A stretch of 38,248 nt of DNA from Treponema sp. (lineage in GTDB: Bacteria > Spirochaetota > Spirochaetia > Treponematales > Treponemataceae): NCBI GenBank assembly GCA_017534445.1, contig JAFXWC010000010.1:1-38248 (forward strand), read 5' to 3'. The position numbers and the translations under genes are program-made. Below, in pieces: positions 31,961 to 38,248 of the stretch. The notes under the pieces were generated by a model, which was not told the DNA's origin, did no database searches, and saw only the letters and a list, made by a program, of their open reading frames with translations. Within the stretch, counting starts at the first letter, position 1, and each line of letters begins with the position of its first letter.

Positions 31961-32842
31961 ATGATTTGGCTTATTGGAAACAAAGGAATGCTTGGTACAG
32001 AAGTGGCCAGGCAGCTTGAGGAAAACAAGATTGATTTTATAGGATCCGACCGCGACGTTGACTTTACCGATGAGGCTGCAACAGAAAGATTTACGGCGGG
32101 CAAAAAGATTGATTTCATAATCAACTGTGCGGCTTACACTGCAGTTGACAAGGCCGAGTCCGAATATGAGCTTGCTGAAAAGCTTAACGCGGACGGGCCA
32201 AGGAACATTGCCCGGCTTGCGAAACGTATTGGCGCGAAACTGGTCCACATTTCAACCGACTATGTTTTTGACGGAAGCGGAAGCACACCCCGCACAGAGG
32301 ACATGGAGATAAACCCGATTGGCGTTTATGGCGAGACAAAGGCGCACGGGGAAAAAGCTGTTGCCGAGGAGATGGACGAGTTCTATATCATAAGGACGGC
32401 ATGGCTTTACGGATGGGCCGGTAAAAATTTTGTCTATACGATGATTCGCGCAATGAACACACACGATTCCGTCAAGGTTGTAAACGACCAAAAGGGAACA
32501 CCGACTTTTGCAGGGGACCTTGCCGCCGTGATAGTTAAAATCATAAAATCGAATGTCCCGTATGGAATCTACCACTGCACTGATTTGGGCGAGATTACCT
32601 GGTGGGATTTTACGAACGAAATCAAGAGGCAGGGAATTGAATGCGGCCTGGTCGTAAACCCTGGGTGCGCCGTAAACCCATGTTCAACGGAAGAATATCC
32701 TACTCCGGCAAAAAGGCCTGCATACTCTGTGCTGTCAAAAGACAAAATCCAGAAGGCACTGGGCATTAAGCTTCCGGACTGGAAGGAAAGCCTTGGCATC
32801 TTCCTTAAGAGCGAGATGTTTAACAGGGAAATGATAAGATAA
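31961..32842 (+). CDS. rfbD: dTDP-4-dehydrorhamnose reductase
   Basis: This is the final step of dTDP-L-rhamnose synthesis, an NAD(P)H-dependent reduction. The 293-residue product has a short Rossmann start MIWLIGNKGMLGTEVARQL, DFIINCAAYTAVDKAE, LVHISTDYVFDG and the catalytic YGETKAHGE (Tyr-x3-Lys). IIRTAWLYG and a RPAYSVLSKDKI tail complete it. ATG 31961 begins one base after the rfbB stop, with AGGGG seven bases upstream; the longer upstream frame overlaps rfbB and is not needed. It closes both the operon and the glycan locus; a hairpin follows 14 bases after the stop. Confidence 0.96.
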   Translation: MIWLIGNKGMLGTEVARQLEENKIDFIGSDRDVDFTDEAATERFTAGKKIDFIINCAAYTAVDKAESEYELAEKLNADGPRNIARLAKRIGAKLVHISTDYVFDGSGSTPRTEDMEINPIGVYGETKAHGEKAVAEEMDEFYIIRTAWLYGWAGKNFVYTMIRAMNTHDSVKVVNDQKGTPTFAGDLAAVIVKIIKSNVPYGIYHCTDLGEITWWDFTNEIKRQGIECGLVVNPGCAVNPCSTEEYPTPAKRPAYSVLSKDKIQKALGIKLPDWKESLGIFLKSEMFNREMIR

Positions 32843-32855
32843 ATAAAACACGAAT

Positions 32856-32881
32856 GCATTGCCGCAAAATTGCGGTGATGC
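32856..32881 (+). terminator. Hairpin after rfbD
   Basis: GCATTGCCGCAA pairs with TTGCGGTGATGC using two G-U pairs around a very small loop. Only a poor T-rich stretch (TATTGT) follows, so termination is plausible but unproven. It is the only such structure between rfbD and the next promoter. Confidence 0.4.
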
Positions 32882-32963
32882 TATTGTACAAAAGTGCCGG
32901 AACCACCTCACTAACCACACAGCCCTGTCACAGTTCTTTTAAAACTTGACCTTTGCCCTTCTA

Positions 32964-32992
32964 TTGAATTTTACCGCAAAAAATTTTATAGT
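32964..32992 (+). promoter_or_regulatory. Promoter of the DUF3943 gene
   Basis: TTGAAT (32964-32969), an exact 17-bp spacer and TATAGT (32987-32992), then AAAGGA (33001-33006) and ATG 33012. Confidence 0.65.
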
Positions 32993-33011
32993 TGCATGCA
33001 AAAGGATATGT

Positions 33012-34505
33012 ATGACTAAAAAGTATGTTCTAAGCTTCATTTGCCTTGTTCTTATTGCTAAGAGTTTTGTTTTTTCATTGCCGGACGCAGAGACGCCTTC
33101 TGCTACTTCTGTTGAATCAAGCGCTGCTAACGGGGAGGTGGTTGGGGAGAATGAAGGGCATGGCAAGGCTAAAGCACAGAAAAAAGATGATGATATAGTT
33201 TTTGCCGAACCGAGCCTTGCTTCTGGGATTCTTTCTTTTTCCGAAATTACTCTCTTTAGCATTGGGCTTAACATGTGGGACCGTTACATACTTAAGGAAG
33301 ACTACGCCCAGGTGAACTTTAGCACGATGAAGAAGAACCTTACTTCCAAATGGTTCTGGGATTATGATCCTTTTTCCACCAACCAGATTGGCCATCCCTA
33401 CCAGGGTTCGGTTTATTTTTCCATGGCCCGTTCGACTGGGTTTGACTACTGGCAGTCACTTGCCTTTACTGTTTACGGAAGCACACTCTGGGAGCTTCTT
33501 TTTGAGACGGACCCGCCTTCCGTACACGACGAGATTATGACCACGGTACAGGCTTCTTTTTTGGGAGAGGCATTGCACAGAATGTATTTTATAACTGATG
33601 ACCACCTGCCTTACCTTTCGTGGATTGTAAGTCCTGCAAATGCGGTGAACCAGCTGGTTACCGGGAAGAAGCTAAAGAGGCCGGATGGTGATCTTACTGA
33701 GCTTTCCTTTTTTGCGGGGACTGCGGCAGGAAAAAGCACCGTGCATACAGATGACCCGCTTATAGGGACTGACTCTGGCGATGTAAGGGCAAAGGCTGCC
33801 CTTGGGTTTAACCTGACCTACGGTTCTCCATACTTCCACTTTACAAAAGCCCCAATGGACCAGTTTGACTTTTACGGATATGCCTCTTTGGAGCGCACCC
33901 GTGACTATACGGCCATTCTTTTTGGAAACACTTCCATCTGGTCTGCCGGAATCGTTCCTTGGGAAGACTACGGGGCAACGCTTGCGGTAAAGCTCCACTA
34001 CCATTATATTCAGGATCCCAATTTTAACTTTAACAACAATGCAATTGGCATTAGCTTGGCAGAGGCAATTCCTGCGGGAAGCTGGAATTTTAGCTGGGAA
34101 GCAAACCTTAACTGGGCCTTCCTGGTTGGGGTGGATTATTACGCCCTTAATTCCACAGGCAGCTACAAAACATCCGACGGTGAATACAGAAGGGTTTTTG
34201 ACTATGGCATGGGCGGCAATGCGGACCTTAAGTTCCGCCTGGAGCAGCCTGTATTTGGTGACCTTAGCTTTTATGCAGGACTTACCGCAGAACACACACT
34301 TCCGCCGGCAGTTATTCCTGAGGCATCCAGCGGTTACGCGGTCATGCTTTACGGAAAGGCAGAGTACAGCCACAAGATTGCGGGAATGTTTTCGCTTGGC
34401 TGCAACTACCTCTGGTACAAGAAGTGGGCCTGGTTCTACGATGATTACGACATGGACCAGTTTGAGCACCAGGGCTCTGTCTTCGTAAAGATAGATTTGC
34501 TCTAG
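33012..34505 (+). CDS. DUF3943-type outer-membrane-associated protein
   Basis: This 497-residue exported protein has MTKKYVLSFICLVLIAKSF and following residues as a Sec signal, then a charged Glu/Lys-rich stretch to about residue 65. The next part, with WDYDPFSTNQIGHPYQGSVYF and WELLFETDPPSVHDEIMTT, matches the DUF3943 family. From about residue 260 the chain shows alternating aromatic beta-strands (FDFYGYASLERTRDY, LHYHYIQDPNFNF, AEYSHKIAGMFSLGCNY), as expected for a beta-barrel. Function is unknown. I start at ATG 33012, six bases after AAAGGA; the frame is open to 32946, but that part lies across the promoter. It is more GC-rich than the glycosyltransferases, marking the return to chromosomal style. 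Confidence 0.8.
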   Translation: MTKKYVLSFICLVLIAKSFVFSLPDAETPSATSVESSAANGEVVGENEGHGKAKAQKKDDDIVFAEPSLASGILSFSEITLFSIGLNMWDRYILKEDYAQVNFSTMKKNLTSKWFWDYDPFSTNQIGHPYQGSVYFSMARSTGFDYWQSLAFTVYGSTLWELLFETDPPSVHDEIMTTVQASFLGEALHRMYFITDDHLPYLSWIVSPANAVNQLVTGKKLKRPDGDLTELSFFAGTAAGKSTVHTDDPLIGTDSGDVRAKAALGFNLTYGSPYFHFTKAPMDQFDFYGYASLERTRDYTAILFGNTSIWSAGIVPWEDYGATLAVKLHYHYIQDPNFNFNNNAIGISLAEAIPAGSWNFSWEANLNWAFLVGVDYYALNSTGSYKTSDGEYRRVFDYGMGGNADLKFRLEQPVFGDLSFYAGLTAEHTLPPAVIPEASSGYAVMLYGKAEYSHKIAGMFSLGCNYLWYKKWAWFYDDYDMDQFEHQGSVFVKIDLL

Positions 34506-34531
34506 AAAAATTTTCAAAATCAACCTACTCC

Positions 34532-34653
34532 GCCATGGAGGGGCGGGCGTAAGCCCGTTCCGATAGGAATGGAGCCGGAAGGCGGAACCCCGGAACGGCG
34601 GTGGCGCAAGGGCATGGCCTGTCGAATTAGCCAGGGAGTAAAATGGTAGAGCT
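34532..34653 (+). repeat. Dispersed GC-rich repeat, copy C
   Basis: This shares GGAGGGGCGGG, GGAATGGAGC, GCGGAACCCCGGAA, GTGGCGCA, GGGCATG, ATTAGCCAGG and TGGTAGAGC with copy A (2419-2570, inverted), and the first half with copy B (3488-3575). Confidence 0.65.
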
Positions 34654-34685
34654 GTTAAGTCTTAGTCCTGAAGAAAAATTAAAAG

Positions 34686-34714
34686 TTGAATTTACGTTGC
34701 AAATTTGCTAATAT
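34686..34714 (+). promoter_or_regulatory. Promoter of the SH3 lipoprotein gene
   Basis: TTGAAT (34686-34691), 17 bp and TAATAT (34709-34714): the same hexamers and spacing as at 2650-2678. The ATG is again seven bases after the -10 box, with only AAGGGC between. Confidence 0.7.
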
Positions 34715-34720
34715 AAGGGC

Positions 34721-36049
34721 ATGAAAAAGATTGTCCTAAAGTTTGCGGCCGTTTTTGCGGCTTTGTTCATTTTTGCGTTGACTTCATGCTCTGGCATCAT
34801 CGGTTACAGCGTGGTGCTTTGGAATATAGGTGAGCAGAAGGTTACGGACGGTACGGTTGTTCCGGTTTACCTGAAATCAAACATTTCCCATGTTTACGTA
34901 ATTTCAACCCCTGACTCAGAAGAAAAATTTGAAGTTCCCCTGTGGAAGCTTTCCGAGCCTGTTTCAAAGGGCAAGGCAAAGAAGCTTGCAAAGCAGTACG
35001 GGGCCTACGAGCATCAGTATGCAAGGTGCAAGCTGGACGGTCTTCCTATTCGCGCTGAACCCAACAATGTGGCCCGCCAGATTTACCGCCTGCGCAAGGG
35101 TGAGGTTATCCGCGCTTTGGAAAGGGGCGAGGGTAATGCTCCTACAAACGGTGTCGCAAAGCTTGAGGGCGAATGGCTGCATGTCCTTACTTCCAACGGC
35201 GTGTGGGGCTGGTGCTTTAGCCTTAACCTGGAGCTTTTTGCAATGAAGGACGACGGTTCCTTTAATGCTGGTACTGAGGCGGCTGCGGTTTCCAAGGTTG
35301 ACGATTTGCTTCAGGACGTTCTTGAGGAAAAGTGGTATCCCGAATATTACGATACCATGCACAAAAAGGGTAGGGTTGACCTTAACTATGTAAAGCAGAG
35401 CTACGGTTTTGAGGTTAACACAGAAAAGAGTACCGTGCGCCTTGACCTTCCTGGTACGAGTGTTTCCTATACCTATACCGACTTAAAGAGGGTAGGCAAC
35501 GGAAGCTACGACTTTAAGGACACTCCGATCCACATTACTATAAAGGATGCTTCTACAATCAACGTGCGCTACAACGACGATACCGGTATTACCAAGAGCC
35601 AGAACATGCTTTCTTCTCAGGTGATAGATCCTTCATCCCTTATTGCAGGTGAAAAGTCAAGGCGGGCTGGTGCCTATTCATCACTCCGTTCGTCTGGGCC
35701 TGACTATTCAAGCTCCAGCTACGGTATGATAGCCTTCTCTGCGGACAACAATTTTACTTGGAGCGGATATTCAATTCTTGTGCCTTCCGTTATTCCAGAG
35801 GATGCGGGTACTTCGGGCAAGGTTTCCTTCCCTTACTTCCTGCCTTCCAATTTGAAGGGTGAATGGAACGGTGTTGTTACTTTGACCTTCTCCAAGGGGG
35901 CAGAGGTTAACCTGCTTTACAAACTGGACGGAACTGGCTTGCGTCTTTCTCCGGCCAGGGTTGTTACCGTGGAGAATCCGTCAAACGGCTTTAAGGAGTC
36001 TTCTGTTTCCAAGTCGAGCGGCTCTTTGGAGATGTTCTTCCACAAATAA
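34721..36049 (+). CDS. SH3-domain lipoprotein
   Basis: This 442-residue predicted lipoprotein has MKKIVLKFAAVFAALFIF followed by ALTSC as lipobox (Cys about 23). Residues ~103-165 form a bacterial SH3 domain: LDGLPIRAEPNNVARQIYRL, KGEVIRALERG and EWLHVLTSNGVWGWCFSLNL. Such domains often bind peptidoglycan or protein partners. The remaining ~270 residues are beta-rich with many Ser/Tyr and no recognised family. The layout is one I associate with treponemal SH3 lipoproteins, but that is from memory. It lies 37 bases before the ABC-F gene with no terminator between them, so they may share a transcript. Confidence 0.8.
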   Translation: MKKIVLKFAAVFAALFIFALTSCSGIIGYSVVLWNIGEQKVTDGTVVPVYLKSNISHVYVISTPDSEEKFEVPLWKLSEPVSKGKAKKLAKQYGAYEHQYARCKLDGLPIRAEPNNVARQIYRLRKGEVIRALERGEGNAPTNGVAKLEGEWLHVLTSNGVWGWCFSLNLELFAMKDDGSFNAGTEAAAVSKVDDLLQDVLEEKWYPEYYDTMHKKGRVDLNYVKQSYGFEVNTEKSTVRLDLPGTSVSYTYTDLKRVGNGSYDFKDTPIHITIKDASTINVRYNDDTGITKSQNMLSSQVIDPSSLIAGEKSRRAGAYSSLRSSGPDYSSSSYGMIAFSADNNFTWSGYSILVPSVIPEDAGTSGKVSFPYFLPSNLKGEWNGVVTLTFSKGAEVNLLYKLDGTGLRLSPARVVTVENPSNGFKESSVSKSSGSLEMFFHK

Positions 36050-36086
36050 ATGTTTTTTTAATAAATAGGATTTTTCGGAGTAACTG

Positions 36087-38051
36087 ATGGCATTCGTACA
36101 GTTTACAAAAGTTTCGCTTGCTTTTGGCGACAGGGATATTCTAAAGGATGTGAGCGTAAATCTTTCCGCCAATACAAAAGCGGCTCTTACGGGTGCCAAC
36201 GGTTCTGGAAAGTCTACCCTCATAAAGATAATGGCGGGTCTTGTTAAGCCGGACAGCGGTGAGCGTGTTGCCCAGAAGGATGCCCGCATTGCATACCTGC
36301 CACAGAGCGGTCTTGTTCACCACGGCTGCTCCCTTAAGGAAGAGTCGGACAAGGCATTCCTGTGGGGCTACGAGATTCAGAAGCAGGCAGACGAGCTTGG
36401 CGAACAGATGAAGGATTCTTCTTCCAATCACGAGCGTCTTGCAACCGAACAGGCGGAGCTTCTTGCAAAGCTTGAGGATTCAGGCTGGTACAGAAGGGAA
36501 ACCCTTGCAGAACAGGTGCTTTTGGGGCTTGGTTTTTCCAGGGAAGATTTTAATAAGCAAACCGATGAATTTTCAGGCGGTTGGCAGATGCGCATTGCCC
36601 TTGCAAAGGCCCTTATGGCAAACCCGGACATTCTTCTTCTTGACGAACCTACCAACTACCTTGATATAGAAGCAAGGAACTGGCTTGAAAAATTCCTTGT
36701 GGACTTTAAGGGCGGATTTTTGCTTGTTAGCCACGACCGCTACTTTCTTGACCATACCATAAACGATGTCTATGAGCTCTTTAACGGAAGCCTTAGGCGC
36801 TACCCTGGCAATTATTCGCATTACGAAAAGGTTCGCGAAGGGGAGCTTGAAACCCTTATGGCTGAATACGAGCAGCAGCAGCAGGAGATAGCCCACCTTC
36901 AGGAATTCATAACCCGCTTTGGCTACAAGGCTTCTAAGGCGGCACAGGCTCAGGAAAGGCAGAAGATGCTGGACAAACTTCTTGCCAACAAGATAGAGAT
37001 TCCCGAAAGCCTAAAGAAGATTCACTTTAAGTTTCCGCCGGCACCCCATTCAGGGCAGCTGGTTCTTACTGTTCAGGGGCTTTGCAAGAACTACGGGGGG
37101 CCTGATGTTATCCATGACCTGGACATTGTGGTGGAAAAAGGCGAGCGTCTTGTGGTTGCGGGGCGTAACGGTGCTGGTAAGTCTACCCTGCTTAGGATGA
37201 TTGCGGGGCAGGACAAGGAATCTTCCGGCAGCATAAAATTTGGAAGCGGTGTCTCTGTTGGTTACTTTAGCCAGGATTCTGCGGAAAAGATTACAGGTAG
37301 CGAGACCATTCTTGAGCGTCTGGAACGGGTCTGCCCACTGGACCTTATTCCCAAGGCTCGCGACATGCTGGGTGCCTTTTTGTTCCGCGGGGATGATGTT
37401 TTTAAGAGCATAGACGTTTTGAGCGGCGGTGAAAAGAGCCGTATAGCCCTTCTTGAGCTTTTGCTTAGGCCAGTAAACCTTCTTGTGCTTGACGAACCGA
37501 CCAACCACTTGGACATGCATTCAAAGGACGTGCTTTTGCAGGCAATCCGGGACTTTGGCGGAACATGCATATTCGTAAGCCACGACCGCGGTTTTATAGA
37601 AGACCTTGCAACCCGAGTACTGGAGCTTCATCCCGGCAAGTGGCGCATTTTTCCTGGGGACTACAAGTACTACATGCAGCGCCTTGAAGACGAGGAGAAC
37701 GGCATTGTTGAAGCCCCCAAGGATTTTGCTTCGGCAAGGAATTTTCAAAATTCGGAAAACTCAGAAAAGAAAGATTCTGTTCCCGAAAAGAGTGCGACAA
37801 AGCTTTCCTGGGAAGAGCAAAAGAAGGCATCTGCTGAACGCCGCAAGATAGAAAAGGCTGTAGAAAAGCTTGAAGCCCAGATTGCAGAGGTGGAAGAAAA
37901 GAAATCCGCCCTGGAAAACCAGCTTGCAAACCCCGAAGTCTATTCCAACGGCGAAAAGGCCAAGGCTGTCCAGCAGGAAATCCAGACACTGGAAGAAGAG
38001 CTTGCCACGCTAAACGAGCAGTGGGAAGCAGAAGCCTCCAAGCTCGGCTAA
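36087..38051 (+). CDS. ABC-F family ATPase
   Basis: This is a soluble 654-residue protein with two ABC domains and no membrane part. ABC-F proteins act on the ribosome, in translation or in protection from antibiotics. The first domain has Walker A GANGSGKS (about 36-43), signature SGGWQMRIALAKAL and Walker B ILLLDEPTNYLD. A long helical linker (about 245-320, EYEQQQQEIAHLQEFITRFG) follows. The second domain has GRNGAGKS, SGGEKSRIALLELL and LLVLDEPTNHLD. The final ~90 residues form a charged coiled coil (KIEKAVEKLEAQIAEVEEKK), as in Uup/YdiF-type members. Both sites keep the catalytic Glu. The ATG has CGGAG nine bases upstream. Which ABC-F subgroup it belongs to cannot be settled here. Confidence 0.93.
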   Translation: MAFVQFTKVSLAFGDRDILKDVSVNLSANTKAALTGANGSGKSTLIKIMAGLVKPDSGERVAQKDARIAYLPQSGLVHHGCSLKEESDKAFLWGYEIQKQADELGEQMKDSSSNHERLATEQAELLAKLEDSGWYRRETLAEQVLLGLGFSREDFNKQTDEFSGGWQMRIALAKALMANPDILLLDEPTNYLDIEARNWLEKFLVDFKGGFLLVSHDRYFLDHTINDVYELFNGSLRRYPGNYSHYEKVREGELETLMAEYEQQQQEIAHLQEFITRFGYKASKAAQAQERQKMLDKLLANKIEIPESLKKIHFKFPPAPHSGQLVLTVQGLCKNYGGPDVIHDLDIVVEKGERLVVAGRNGAGKSTLLRMIAGQDKESSGSIKFGSGVSVGYFSQDSAEKITGSETILERLERVCPLDLIPKARDMLGAFLFRGDDVFKSIDVLSGGEKSRIALLELLLRPVNLLVLDEPTNHLDMHSKDVLLQAIRDFGGTCIFVSHDRGFIEDLATRVLELHPGKWRIFPGDYKYYMQRLEDEENGIVEAPKDFASARNFQNSENSEKKDSVPEKSATKLSWEEQKKASAERRKIEKAVEKLEAQIAEVEEKKSALENQLANPEVYSNGEKAKAVQQEIQTLEEELATLNEQWEAEASKLG

Positions 38052-38170
38052 GGCATTTTGCACGTTGCACTTCTGCATTCAGCTAAGCTGACTGCCTGGA
38101 AAAAATCTCTTCATTGATTGAAAATGCACAAAAAATATTCTCCCCAAAAAACAAGTGTAGACCAAAAAAT

Positions 38171-38206
38171 CTGGGTTCTTAGGGCGAAGCCCTAAGCCGT
38201 GCCCAG
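38171..38206. repeat. Cruciform-type hairpin near the window edge
   Basis: CTTAGGGC (38178-38185), a GAA loop and GCCCTAAG (38189-38196) form a perfect 8-bp stem, enclosed by CTGGG (38171-38175) and CCCAG (38202-38206). GC-rich repeat-like DNA continues to the end. No T-run follows, so it is not a standard terminator. Nothing else is seen between 38052 and 38170. Confidence 0.7.
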
Positions 38207-38248
38207 GGAAAGGGGGAGGTTTGGAGGGGGAAAAACGGCGGGCTTCGG

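Noticed and set aside
33672..34523. 283-codon - strand frame opposite the DUF3943 gene
   Set aside because: The + strand frame has signal peptide, promoter and Shine-Dalgarno. The antisense frame has none.
1..38248. tRNA, rRNA or known riboswitch genes
   Set aside because: I looked through the gaps by eye and found no cloverleaf, rRNA segment or riboswitch core I could support. A dedicated search could still find one.

Overview
The window looks like a piece of a Treponema-like spirochaete chromosome. The basis is inference from gene style: an SH3-domain lipoprotein, a DUF3943 outer-membrane-type protein, a glutamyl-tRNA synthetase with an HIGG signature, and short GC-rich intergenic repeats. 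No rRNA or tRNA gene was seen to confirm it.

Left flank (1-10.4 kb) is housekeeping. On the + strand are gltX with an intrinsic terminator, an MmcQ/YjbR protein, a NifX-like/YkgJ-like pair, a polar amino-acid ABC importer (binding lipoprotein, permease, ATPase) and a cytidylate-kinase-like protein. On the - strand are a ThyX-fold-like protein and an orphan trpBA pair. The long gaps here hold dispersed repeats. Two of these repeats fold into the same two-stem hairpin with compensatory base changes.

Centre (10.4-32.8 kb) is a surface-polysaccharide locus. It opens with a Wzm/Wzt-type ABC exporter and a CotH-family lipoprotein. An AT-rich, mosaic stretch of glycosyltransferases follows: a WbsX-RgpF fusion, two tandem GT2 paralogues, a double GT4, an RgpF-HAD fusion, a SAM methyltransferase and a GT2 with a perfect heptad-repeat tail. 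It ends with a compact dTDP-L-rhamnose operon (rfbA, rfbC, rfbB, rfbD). The likely logic is that nucleotide-rhamnose is made by Rfb, assembled and decorated by the transferases, and exported by Wzm/Wzt. The middle carries many scars: an MBOAT stub, a beheaded GtrB-like gene fused back to back with another gene tail, an IS256-type relic, and a stub of rfbA inside a 144-bp direct repeat that brackets a 3.2-kb two-gene cassette.

Right flank (33-38.2 kb) returns to chromosomal style: the DUF3943 protein, the SH3 lipoprotein, an ABC-F ATPase and more hairpin-rich repeat DNA. Several genes have clear TTG-N17-TATAAT-like promoters. In three of them the ATG lies exactly where transcription should start, suggesting leaderless mRNAs.
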